Source: Diadema setosum (lineage: Eukaryota; Echinodermata; Echinoidea; Diadematoida; Diadematidae). From it: 64,000 nucleotides of DNA. The notes beneath the pieces were generated by a model. It ran no database searches and was not told where the DNA came from. It saw only the letters and a program-made list of their open reading frames with translations. The translations under genes and the position numbers were made by a program. The stretch is taken from the NCBI RefSeq assembly GCF_964275005.1, contig NC_092704.1, positions 11,658,871-11,722,870 on the forward strand, read 5' to 3'. This document shows positions 14,201-27,400 of the stretch, piece after piece. Position 1 is the stretch's first letter; every line of letters begins with the position of its first letter.

Positions 14201-17200
14201 CAATAACCAAAAAACAAAGTTTAGCGTCTTGTCACTTGATCTGGTCAAGAGAGAGATTCCTGCTTCGAGTCATGTTTTACTTTACTGGACTGTGTTATTG
14301 AAATAAAATTTGGGCATTAATGCTTGGTAGCTTGGAAATCGTTGGAAATTCTTGAAGAGCCTGTACAGTGAAGTTGTGTCATATTAAGTCTGTTTTTGTT
14401 TGTGTGTTTGTTTGTTCTCTTCTTTTTGGTATTGAATCTAGAACGTATTCTACAAGATTAAATGTTGAAGATATCCCGTTTAAACAAGGAGTTATGTTTT
14501 GGTCATCTGGACTATATTGAAAGATGTGAAGGTTATATTTGTTTGTCGGTTTGCAATTCGTTTGATTTGTCGAAAATCCATCACTGTGAAGAAGGTGTTA
14601 CATCCATTTTGTTCAATTGGCATTGAAGCTAAAATGATTTCACGATTTTTTTTTTTCGTAGAAAGCCCATTAATTCAAATATAAAAGAACAACTACAAGG
14701 CTGTACCCATTGCTGTAGTCTGAGCAGGGGTAATAGTAGAAAGAGTTGTGGTCTCCTCCTTCCTAGTAGTACCCATCGGAGTTGTTGTGGTAACAGCTGT
14801 GGTGGTAGCTTCAGTTACTGTAGTGGGTTTCGACGTGCTGGTAGGTACACTTGTAGTGACAACGGTTGTGACTACTGTTGTTTCCATGCTCGTAGCTGAT
14901 TAATGAAAGAAAAAGAACACCGGGAATCCAAGATATGAAAGGAACGTTACAGAATGTAACTTGTGAATTTGTTGCTAAAAAGTTGAGTGCACGGTTAAGT
15001 ACCAGAAGTAACCAGCGGGCAGTATGTATAGACTATGAACTTATCAATTCAATAACATACAACTAATCTCTTTTTTTCTGTCTCTGAATTGAGAGCACAG
15101 GAAATTTCAAATGTAATAGACCGTGGAATATCAGCAACAACGGGGACATTCAACTCGATATATTATAGATCGCATAAGAGAACAAGAGAGATGAGAAAGT
15201 AGGAATATAGGAACCCAGAATAAAAGGAAACGAAATTACCTGTCTCAATACATCCTCTGAATGTCACCGTCAACTGCGAATCTGCCACGTTGTAGTCATC
15301 TGGAAGGGTGATGTCAAAATAAACTTCATTCAAACCAGTCAAAGGTTCAAACTCGTACATTCCTGAAGGCTGATCTTCTCCGGGTTCAGCTGTAAATTGG
15401 CGTTCAACATCTCCATCGCTCGACGGCGGGACACCAATTGTGACAGTATTGGGAGGCGAGCCATTCGTTGTGGTTATGCTGACGGCTGATACCTTAATCG
15501 TCACTTCGGAGGTGTCATCCGTTGATTTGACAATGACTCTTACTTTCCTATTGGAAGTAGGTTCCGTCCAAAGGTTTGTTTCGACGTTGTCCAGTAAAAC
15601 TCTTAATTTAGTATCAGGGTCCTCGCCATCCAGCGGTTTTCTGCAATAACCTGGAAAGTAAAAGAAAATAATTTGTAGCGTAAAACTGTTTGGGAAACAG
15701 AAAACCGTGGACTGGTACACAGAGTTACCAACATTTGTATTTATACGCTTGTCTAGTTTAGCAAACTGGCTCGTTTGATGTGGTGTAGCAGGAAAGTACA
15801 TGATGGAACAGGTTATGTTAACGCGGAAAACTGCCTTCTAATCAAATGAAATCCTTCAGGTTTAGAGTCTTGGGACACAAGTCCGACAAAAATGGAAGTG
15901 AAAAAGTACCTGGCGTAGTAGATTCCTGCCTTTCCGTAGTGATCGATGTAACAGTTGTCTGAGTTGTAGTTGTTGCTTCAGGAGTGGCAGTAGTTTCCTC
16001 AACTACTGCTGTTGTTTGCTCTGTTCCTGGAGCAGCAGTCGTTGTCGCTCGCGTTCGCGACCTTGTTGTGACTTCTGTTAAAAAAAGAAAACGACACGCA
16101 TGTATCTGTCACTCAATGTTTATGACAGTTGAGAAAAACATTTTGACAATACCTATAGCGAAGAATAGCCGAAACCAGTTTGATCTTAAAGTAATTATTA
16201 TTTAGTGATAACCGATTTTCTTTCTTACTACACGTTAATTCAAAAAGGTTACAAATACAACGCAGACTTAGACCTACCTGACTGACCCAGAGTTGTCGTT
16301 TCTGTAAATGTTGAGAGAGAAAAAAAGAGAACATTCTAGTTATGGATCGATTACAGTCGCATCAGACAGAGCTGAAATATTATATTGAAATACAAATTAA
16401 GTACTTTCCATGACTTAGGTGATGATTTATTGTTTTGCATATCTTAATGTTCAGAAATTCAAGATGTAATTTCAAAAACAGTGTCCTCGCTAATGAATGT
16501 AAGGTTTGGCATCAATACACTGCTAAAAAAACATAACCAAAAAAACAAAGTTTAGCGTCTTGTCACTTGATCTGGTCAAGAGAGAGATTCTTGCTTCGAG
16601 TCATGTTTTACTTTACTGGACTGTGTTATTGAAATAAAATTTGGGCATTAATGCTTGGTAGCTTGGAAATCGTTGGAAATTCTTGAAGAGCCTGTACAGT
16701 GAAGTTGTGTCATATTAAGTCTGTTTTTGTTTGTGTGTTTGTTTGTTCTCTTCTTTTTGGTATTGAATCTAGAACGTATTCTACAAGATTAAATGTAGAA
16801 GATATCCCGTTTAAACAAGGAGTTATGTTTTGGTCATCTGGACTATATTGAAAGATGTGAAGGTTATATTTGTTTGTCGGTTTGCAATTCGTTTGATTTG
16901 TCGAAAATCCATCACTGTGAAGAAGGTGTTACATCCATTTTGTTCAATTGGCATTGAAGCTAAAATGATTTCACGATTTTTTTTTTCGTAGAAAGCCCAT
17001 TAATTCAAATATAAAAGAACAACTACAAGGCTGTACCCATTGCTGTAGTCTGAGCAGGGGTAGTAGTAGAAAGAGTTGTGGTCTCCTCCTTCCTAGTAGT
17101 ACCCATCGGAGTTGTTGTGGTAACAGCTGTGGTGGTAGCTTCAGTTACTGTAGTGGGTTTCGACGTGCTGGTAGGTACACTTGTAGTGACAACGGTTGTG

Positions 17201-20200
17201 ACTACTGTTGTTTCCATGCTCGTAGCTGATTAATGAAAGAAAAAGAACACCGGGAATCCAAGATATGAAAGGAACGTTACAGAATGTAACTTGTGAATTT
17301 GTTGCTAAAAAGTTGAGTGCACGGTTAAGTACAAGAAGTAACCAGTGGGCAGTATGTATAGACTATGAACTTATCAATTCAATAACATACAACTAATCTT
17401 TTTTTTTGTCTGTCTCTGAATTGAGAGCACAGGAAATTTCAAATGTAATAGACCGTGGAATATCAGCAACAACGGGGACATTCAACTCGATATATTATAG
17501 ATCGCATAAGAGAACAAGAGAAATGAGAAAGTAATGATAATGATAATGAATAACATTTATATAGCGCTTAATACTGATGTTTCTAAGCGCATCAAATCGG
17601 GGAAAAATAATATATATAACGTAAAAACAAAATACAGCATTATGTACATATTATGATAACGACAGCAACAACAACAACAGCAAGATTAAGGTTGTGTAAA
17701 CAGATGAGTTTTCAACAATGACTTAAACCTATCAACATTTTCAGCGTTACGAATATAAAAAGGGAGTTCATTCCAAAGAAGTGGGGAAATAACTGAAAAG
17801 GCCCTATCACCATAACGTGTACAGGTGCGGGGACCACGTGATAATTGGAGAGCGGAGGAAGAACGAAGAGAACGGGTTGAAGTGGAGGAGCGGAAGGAAA
17901 TTAGATCTTTAAGATAAGATGGGGCAAGATTATTACATATCTTGTAAACAATAAGGAGGATTTTAAAAGTGATACGTTGATGGATGGGGAGCCAGTGGAG
18001 GGATTGGAGAACTGGAGTAATGTGGTCAGATCTTTTTGTAAGGGTCACAAGCCTAGCAGCTGTATTTTGAATTCTTTGAAGTGGTGCAGTACTTGAAGCA
18101 GGGAGACCAACAAGAAGGGAATTGCAGTAGTCAAGATGAGAGGAAACAAATGCGTGAATGAGACGTTCTGTGGAAGACTGATCCAATAATTTACGTATTT
18201 TACCAATTTTACAAATACCCCAAGCAGCAGAACGACATGAATTCTTAATATGTTGTTGAAAGTTCAGATGCTTATCTACAATAACTCCGAGATCTCTGAC
18301 GGACTGAGAGATGGGGATAGTACTATCTTCAAAGGAAAATTCTGTTAGAGAGCTACCCCGCCTGAACTGAGAATGAACATACAAAAATTCCGATTTAACA
18401 CAATTCAATTTCAAATAATTATCGTGAGACCATTGCTTGATATCATCAACGCATCTACTAAGTTTGCAGAGTGCTTCGACTTGGGTATTTGGTTGTATGA
18501 TTATGTAGATTTGAGTATCGTCGGCATACATAACATGTAAAATATCGTTATGAGAGTTGATTACTGAAGACAGAGGGGCTGTGTATAGAAGAAATAGTAA
18601 AGGACCAACCACAGACCCCTGGGGGACACCATGTCTAAGAGGGAACGACTGAGAAAATGCACCGTTCACAGTAACCATCTGGTGGCGGTCGTGTAAGTAA
18701 GATGCAATCCATCTCAAGACTGTTCCCGTTAGACCAAAATTAGTCTCCAATCTGTTAAGGAGAATTTCATGACTGATAGTATCAAACGCAGCAGAATAAT
18801 CTAAAAGCAGAAGAGCAACTTCATGGCCTTTGTCTACTGCTAAGAGGAGGTCATTGAGTACCTTCAATAAGGCGGTTTCGGTGGAGTGGAAGTGTCTGTA
18901 GGCAGACTGATTACTAGGAAACAAGTAGGAATATAGGAACCCAGAATAAAAGGAAACGAAATTACCTGTCTCAATACATCCTCTGAATGTCACCGTCAAC
19001 TGCGAATCTGCCACGTTGTAGTCATCAGGAAGGGTGATGTCAAAATAAACTTCATTCAAACCAGTCAAAGGTTCAAACTCGTACATTCCTGAAGGCTGAT
19101 CTTCTCCGGGTTCAGCTGTAAATTGGCGTTCAACATCTCCATCGCTCGACGGCGGGACACCAATTGTGACAGTATTGGGAGGCGAGCCATTCGTTGTGGT
19201 TATGCTGACGGCTGATACCTTAATCGTCACTTCGGAGGTGTCATCCGTTGATTTGACAATGACTCTTACTTTCCTATTGGAAGTAGGTTCCGTCCAAAGG
19301 TTTGTTTCGACGTTGTCCAGTAAAACTCTTAATTTAGTTTCAGGGTCCTCGCCATCCAGTGGTTTTCTACAATAACCTGGAAAGTAAAAGAAAAGAATTT
19401 GTAGCTTAAAACTGTTTGGGAAACAGAATACCATCGACTCGCACACAGAGGTATCAATATTTGTATTTCCATCGGAAGTACGTTCCGTCCAAAGATTTGT
19501 TTCATTGTCGTCAAATAAAACGTGTAATTTAGTATCAAGATTCTCACAATCCAGTGGTTCTCTGCAAGCGCCTGGTGATTAAAAGATATGTCATGGATGT
19601 TGACATTTATGGCCACTAATATTGAAGGAAAAGTGTTTGGTAGTTCTGCTATCTTGTCCGCCAATCCAGTGGTTCTCTGCAAGCGCCTGGTGATTAAAAG
19701 ATATGTCATGGATGTTGACATTTATGGCCACTAATATTGAAGGAAAAGTATTTGGTAGTTCTGCTATCTAAGAGTTGTCCGCCAATTTAGTGGTTCTCTG
19801 CAAGCGCCTGGTGATTAAAAGATATGTCATGTCATGAGTTGTCCGCCAAAAAGATCCCCCTAGTAATACACGAGGTGTTGCTGTTTGAAAGAAAACTGTC
19901 CAAATAATTCACCCAAAGATTGCTGAATTTCAATTCTGAAAATACAAAATCTTTCTCGCGCGAGAGAGGGATACCCCCTCCCATACCCTCTCCCTTTCGG
20001 TCATTTCTACCTAGTACACTTTTCGATTGACAGATTTCCGAATATCTCATCAAAACTTTGCGCCAGATCTGTCACTTCCGTCCAAAAAATGCAAAAGTTC
20101 CGTCGGGTGGGTGGGAAGGGATATGTAGATACTTTCAGTTAACCCTATTTTCCACCGCTTGGTTTCCCTCCATAGATTTAGTGCACTTCTGGGACCGACA

Positions 20201-21383
20201 GTTTTCCGAATTCCATCAAAAAATGTGTTTACGAGATGTTTTCATTTGATTCTAAAAATGCAAAACTTTCCTCGTATGCAGAGGCGTCGATTCTGGAGGT
20301 CTAGGGGGCAAACATGTCATTTTGCTCCCCCAGTAATTTCACGTATATAGTTATTTAGATCCGTTTGACAGGACATTCCTGTGAAAACAACGGAGAGTTC
20401 TAGTTTCGTGACATGTACGAGTCACTTTGTTCAGCTCTATGCGAACTGTCCGGCTGGCATCCATCACGGATAGATGCTCGTCGGTGTCGGTCAGAGCTGA
20501 AGAAACAATCCAGACGAGACATGAAACAGTTACACTCAGTGGTGTTCACATAGGTACTCCTGTCAAGCAGATTTGATTACGGGTCGTTACCGCACTATAT
20601 ATGAATAAATATCTGCATCGATATATCTTGAGATAAACAAGTTGAGACATTGGATAAACGTATGGCAAACGTGTGTGAATCGTAGAGTTCAGTGCTGTTT
20701 TTGTTTCCCCTCGAATCAGTGATATCATTGGCATCCACATAAATGCGATAAGAGATGATAGCAAAAACTGAGAAGCCTGGACTGACCTATGTTAATATAC
20801 AATGTGTATTATATATATTATATATACTTGTTCTTTTTTTCTTTTGATGTGAAATCAAAATGGTAGAGCTGCAATTTCGCGAGGAGTATTTGTTGTAGCA
20901 TATTTACTGAAATGTGGCGAGTTCTTTCTTTCTTTCTTTCGTCCTTTGTTGGGGGAGGTTGGATGAGCTGGATGTTATTGGTGGAGAAGACAAATTCTGA
21001 TATTCAAATAATCAGTTTTTAATATCTAAATCAGAGTCTACCAAAACACGATATGGAGTTTGACGGATACGCCTTTCAAACATAAGTATTCAGGTCTGAG
21101 TGTATGAAATTAGTATGGGCATTTTGTCTCGTTTTGACTTTAGATTGAAAGATATTACCTGGTGTTGTAGGGACCACGACCTCCCCTGTTGTAGGTGTAA
21201 ACGTGGAATATTTTGTCGTTTCCTCCTCCTGTACTCGTGTGGTCTCCGTCATTGTTGGTGTGACGATAGTTGTGATCCTTTCCGTCGGCGTGGTAGTATG
21301 CCCTGTAGAATGTTTGAAGTACCGAATTTCATCAGAATATCATCACCCGTCGAGCAGTACACACTTATACATTGTACATATAT

Positions 21384-21430
<47 letters not shown>

Positions 21431-24400
21431 TTACATAGACAAATACATGCACATACATACATGTGCACATACTACTATGTGTAAATAAGGTGACTTTCAA
21501 CATTCCGGCATAGAAGACAGCGTAGGTAATAGAAAATATTGCCATTTACGTAAGTATGTCTTTGTTTATGGTGATCATAATACTTGCACGCTTTAGTCCG
21601 CCATGCGACACAGCGTGTTTTTACTCTCCGGGTCTTCACTGACCTATACAAGTACCTATACGTATAAAAGCATCCTTTTAGTCTTCCTTCGTCAATTTCT
21701 TCCAATATTTTTGAATTTCTGTGACCAATATTTGTTAGCATGTGACATTCGCCTTTTCCCCACGACTAGACCTACGCACAAATCGAGGATTTATGTCTCA
21801 GAGCGTTTGCGTGACCATAGTACTGCAATATTTAAAAATACAGAAACACTGTTGATCGTTCGAGAGTTTGTCAAAGATTGCAGTCATTCCTTGCTTTAGA
21901 GTTTTTTTCCCCGTGATTACACTGAATGCTATCGACTTCATTACCCAATATCATTACAGCCGATATGAATGACATGCTTTCAAGAAATTTCAAGTGCATG
22001 GTCTGACTTGTGTATATTTATACTATCATAATCACTATCATCATACTTTTCTATCAAAATTTATTACTTTATCATGAACCGAGATACATCCGTGACATCC
22101 AAATGTGACAACTTGGCAGTCAGAAGCTATTCTGCTTACCGACAATGCAGCCCTTGAAATCAAAGGTAAAGTAGACAGCGCTTGCTGTATTGTCCAGCGC
22201 GGTGACAGTAATCCAGAATTCCTCAATGTCTGTCACTTGCATCATGGTTTCAGGAAGCTCCACGTTCCAGGGACTACTGCTATCGCCACTCTTCTGTAGC
22301 TGGAAGTCCAGTGAACCCTGTCAATGACAAGAGCAACAACACCACCACCCACAATTCGTTAAGTCCATAACTGTAAAGAGTTTGGTCGGAAAACAGGCTA
22401 AAGGCCACCGCTACTATACGACTTTCGATCGCACGACTGACCGACTTCGGATCTGAAATTAACAAGCGTGTATATTCTAAGAATATTCTGATTTATTTCA
22501 GATCTTCACTGCAAAAAGTCCGGTGTTAAATATGAAACACCGAGCTGGTGTTAAATTTCCGGTGCTCATTCATGGTGTTAGATTAACACCTCCGGGTGTC
22601 ATTTCAAAATTTAAAATTGTTTTTTGAATAGTTTCTTAGTTGCTGCACTTCTTTTTAATTTTGAACTTCAACAAGACGATAGAGAATTTTCCGATAAAGT
22701 ACTTGATTTTTGAAAAAATCTGTAAATACATTTACACCACAGTAACACCAGTTGGTGTGGTCCCCTATTGAAGCTGGACGGGTGTTATACCATTGAAATT
22801 AACACCAGCCACATTGTCAAATTAACACCACGAATTGCCAGGCGAACACTTTTTAACACCGTCACAATATATTTTCTACACCTGTGGGTGTGGTCCTCTA
22901 TTGAAGTTTGATCGGTGTTAGATTTAACACCCATGGTGTTAAATCTAACACCGATGTTTTTACAGTGTAATGTCGGTCAGTCATGCTACCGAAGGTCGTG
23001 TACTGTGCGGTTGAAGTGTCATTGTCAAACAAATTAAAGTAGGTCCACCATCATTTCAAGCAGAATAAACCTTTCCAGCGACACCTCACTTGTTGCATAC
23101 CCAATTATTTTCTTGAAGTTGTGATTGGAAATACCCTATGTTTTCTTATATTTTTCTTTTATTGTTTTAGCAGCTTTGATCTCAGATTTTTCATATTAAC
23201 ATGAATCAACCTCTTCTTATGAGGGGTTGATTGTCGTCACGAGTTGCAGGGCTGATGAAATGCGTCAAAGCGCTCCGCAGTACTGGAATCTTTGTTTGCA
23301 CCCGCCTGATCTGCGGAGTGATATGTGTTACACAATGATGGTATGTATTCATTGTTACCATGGAGAATACTGCTATCAGACAGAAGTCACACTGCACTTT
23401 ATGGGATGTGCATATGTGACCGCGCGTCACAAAACCAGCAAAACGTCGCACGCCCTGATTGTACGTGAGGAGTGGAAAAGGTGAAACGGGTCAACCTAGT
23501 AAATCTTGACTTTTTCATATTATCTGAAAGAGCAATTATTCTATCATAAAACAAATGGGAAATTGTGTTTTAGCAGTTTTTGTAGAACACATTTTTTTTT
23601 TTTTTTTTTGTAGGATAGTGTGATCAGGTATGTCTTCGAGGCACCTTTTAATTTCTCAGAAACCCTTTACACACTCTTTACTCTCAAATCTTATAATTTT
23701 TGAAGGGATGGTGCTACTGCTTTGAAATTCATGGAATGAATCCATGGATAGAATGTGTTAATAGAGCATTCTCAATTTTCATGATAATCGGATAATTCCT
23801 TCACTGTTGTTTATATGGACTTTTACACCCTGTTTTTGCCCCATTCATTGCAAAGAGCACGGCTTGGTAAAATTAAGTGATTGGATAGACCCTATACTTA
23901 AGAGCCTCTTTTTTCATTACTCAGTTTTCCAGAGAGTGTGCTTTCTTCTCAAGATTTAGATAGATCAGGAAAGTCCATTTCAATCGAGTTATACATCAGT
24001 CAAAGCTTAAAGTGTGCTCTTTTAGAATCTGCCCCTAGCTAAATATCCATGACTGGCTACTCATTGTCTGTTTTGTGGTGCTGAGTCACATATACAAATG
24101 GTGTAGCAAAAAAAGAATGTACTAAAAGAAAAAGGTGGTACGTACTGGAGGAATTAATCAATTAAGTTAAGATGTACCGAGAGAATTTGAATGCCCCTAC
24201 ACGTGTGTATTCGTACAAAGTAGGCACTTTCCCAAATAAATAAGTCCAATTCTTTCTACAGGTTAACCCTAAAAGGGCCGGGCGGGGGGAGAGTTGAATC
24301 AACCCCCCTCGACATTTTTCGCGACTTCTCCGCCGTGCGAAATTTTTTGACTGCGCCGTTTGCTGACTTTTTACTTTCAAGTCACGCGCATCTGTTGACA

Positions 24401-27400
24401 CCATTTTCGCGAAAATCGTGCATATCGTTACGACGCTGCATAACGTTTTATACATGCCTGTGAGACCAAAAATGGCTCAAAAAACGTGATTTTGTGTATA
24501 AAGTCTGTGCATATGGAGTTTTTTCTTCTTATTTATAAAGATATGATTATTTTCACTTCCATAGGCTGAAACTAATCAATTTTAGGATAATTATGCTGGA
24601 AATAGGTTCAGTCATCAATTTTACCGAAAAAAAAAATGATAAAACAAAAGGTCAAAAAAACCAAAAAAAAAAATACATAAGAAATTCATAAAACAATAGA
24701 ATACATAAGAAATTGATTTCGATACCAATCTTTTTTTAAAGTACATTGTTAGGAATGCTAAGAATAATGTTTTCACCAAAAATTAGGATTCTAGGAGCTT
24801 GCTTTAATTTCTGATTTAGAGCAAAATGTATGATTTTATGCATATATTAGCATAATTAATCACTATGGTGAAAATTTCTATTTCTTTTTGTATAGTTTGG
24901 TAGATTACGCCACAGGTAATGCACGTGCCAAATTTCATGACGATTGCGCGATCAACGACAGAGATCTCGGGAGGGGGGGGGGGTTTGAATCAACTCCTCC
25001 CCGGCCACAGGACCCAAAAAAGCCCGGCCTGGTTAGGGTTAATCATTTCTATTGTTTATTGTTTCATAGGGTCTGTTTTGTAACTACATTTAAGCATACT
25101 GTTCCAGCAAAAGCCTGGGCCCTGCATTTGTTTCAAGTGGAGGGAAGTACATGTGGTAGAGTCAAAGGGAAGACAAGTTTTGAGAGCAGATGCAAAAAAG
25201 AATGATGCAGGGAAGAATATCTTACTGATGTGCTCATTAAGAAAAACTTAAATATTTGTATAACAACAAACGGTTCTAGGACAAGTACCCCTGGGCTATT
25301 ACCCCAGACCCTTCTACCGACCCAAACTCTAATCCTAATCCTGAACCTAATCCTAAGCCTTACCAAATTTCTAAGGCAACAAGAACCATTTTTCTTTTGC
25401 ATCCTTTTCTTGCACCAAGCGGCAGAGCGTATTGACATAAAGTCACATGTATCCTTGTACATTTAGGAAAGCATTATCACGTTCGTGGTTGTGAACATCG
25501 AGACAAATATATAGACACTCAAGAACACCGGCCAAACTCACGTCGGCACGCTGTACGGGGTTCAGTGATTGCTGTCCAGATCGTCGATACTGCAGTCGTA
25601 TCGTGACGCCCGTGATCGAGTTTCTTTGATCGCCGACGACCACTGACGACACTGTGACAGGTGTGCTAAAGGTGACCATTAGACTCATCGGAAGCTGGCC
25701 AGTGGGGTTCAGTATGTTCCATACGTTGCCCGACATGACTAAACCAACTTCGTTAACGGGCGTCATGACGATGCTGACGTCACTGATGTCACTGAGAGGT
25801 TCGTCGCAGATGCCTGGCAGTCGCAAGAGAATAGAAAGAGAAAAAAAAAAGAAATGCTGATTGTGTAATCTTAACCCAAGCGACGCAACGTCATCCAAAA
25901 CAATTCCAGCGTGAAAATCGTACTATCTCATTTACATTAATTGTTCTCTGAGTACTCTTATTCACTGATCAGGAACCCATTACCTATATAGACAAGTGAC
26001 AAATTTGATTCACAGATTGCATTCTCATAATTTTTACGTCTTATGTTTATCTCTACTGTTGTATTTCAAAATATCGACGAGATAGAGATGACGAAGATGT
26101 GGTGTTTGTGAAGTAATACGAACAACGGTTGTAATCATCACAATAGACATAGTGAATACGATTATTACGACAATATGGATGATAAGAGTAAAAGCAATGA
26201 AAACAAAATTCAGACTCTCGTAATGTTCAGTCTAGCGACAGCAGCGGTAAACTTACCTGGTGTTGTCAGTCGTGTAGTGGTGGCGATGGTTGTGGCCGCA
26301 GTAGTCGGCATTGTTGTTGCAGATGTTGTAGTGGGCATAGGCGTGATAGTTACACGTCTGGTCATTGTTGTTGGAATGACCGTTGTTGTACCAACTGAAG
26401 GTAGTGTTGTCGGTACCACTGATGTTTTCACTGCAGGTGTTGTTGTTTCAAATACCCTTGTAGTTGCAGCGGTTGTTGGTATTCCTCTTGTTGTAATGAT
26501 TTCTGGTGTCGTTTCAACTCTTGGGAACGTTGTTTCAATTGTCTTTGTAGTTTTAACCGTTGGCGATGTGGTTAGTACTGCCGTTGTAGTTTTCATTTCG
26601 GGCGTTGGCGTTGTAAAAGCCGTTGTAGTTACACCCACCGTTCCTTCCGTTGTTCCTAGTGTTGTGGTTGGAATATGCTTTGTCGCCTTTTTGGACTCGG
26701 TGGGGTTGGCCGGTCTTGGTCGGGTTGTGCTGGCTGGAGATGCAGTTGTAGATAAAACAGTAGATGGAACTAACGTGGAAGACTGGAACAGCTTAGTAGT
26801 CGGCGAGATAGTTGTTGTCTTGCCAACCGTTTCAGTGGATGGAACTGTCGTGATCTTTGTTAGTATGGGTGACGTCACCGAAGGGATTCTGGAAGTTTCT
26901 CGGGCGCGTGTGGTTGGTAGCGGTGATGTAACAGGTGCCAGGGTAGTCGTCATTTTTTCTTCAGTGACTTTCTCCGTTACTGTTGTCAAAACATTCGACG
27001 TTGGGGTTGCGGCCGTAGACACCGAGACCCGAGTTGTAACACTTGTCACCTTCGGGCCCTCAGTTGTCGTGACAGAGTGAGTAGAAGTGGTTGGTGCCAA
27101 AGTTGTAGCCAGTTTTGTCGTAACGGGTAATTTTGTTGTCTCGACTGTAGTGACAGTGGTAGTCATCGTGGTAGTTGGTCCCTCCGTTGAATGCTCTGTC
27201 GTAGCCTTGGTTGTAATGGTCTCTGTGGTGGTGGTAACCTCTTCTCTGCATTCGCAGCACTTGCCTTCCGTGTTGTCCAAAACTAGTCCATCCTAATTCA
27301 AAGACATAATCAAGTACATTGTAATATATATTCAAGAATGGATGGAACTGTACTTCTATTTGGAACGTCGACCGTCATTTGAATATTCTAAAATACGGAA

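Larger units (their letters stand above)
1..19445 (-). repeat. Left tandem array: seven full and one partial 2.34-kb coding units
   Basis: Unit starts (same landmark) lie at 1, 2344, 4687, 7026, 9365, 11700, 14035 and 16366, giving periods of 2343, 2343, 2339, 2339, 2335, 2335 and 2331. Exons and introns are both repeated and nearly identical between units, so whole genomic segments were duplicated. Homology stops near 19,445, inside the intron upstream of exon C of the last unit. The other end runs out of the window. Intron sequence between exon D and the next microexon (for example 1-672) shows no further exon. Confidence 0.97.

Noticed and set aside
1-19445. CRISPR-like or satellite array
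   Set aside because: The repeat unit is over 2 kb with spliced coding exons and no short spacers. It is an intragenic coding tandem array.
21203-21545. Small frames rich in Ile/Tyr/His around 21.4 kb
   Set aside because: They are translations of the (ATACAT)n microsatellite.
25310-25365. Telomere-like CCTAATC repeats
   Set aside because: Only a few irregular copies inside an intron. Likely chance or a degenerate simple repeat.
26175-27080. Plus-strand 301-codon Val-rich open frame
   Set aside because: It is the antisense of the Thr-rich mucin exon (ACN codons read as NGT/Val). It lacks splice or start context, and the minus-strand reading is supported by phase and domain ends.
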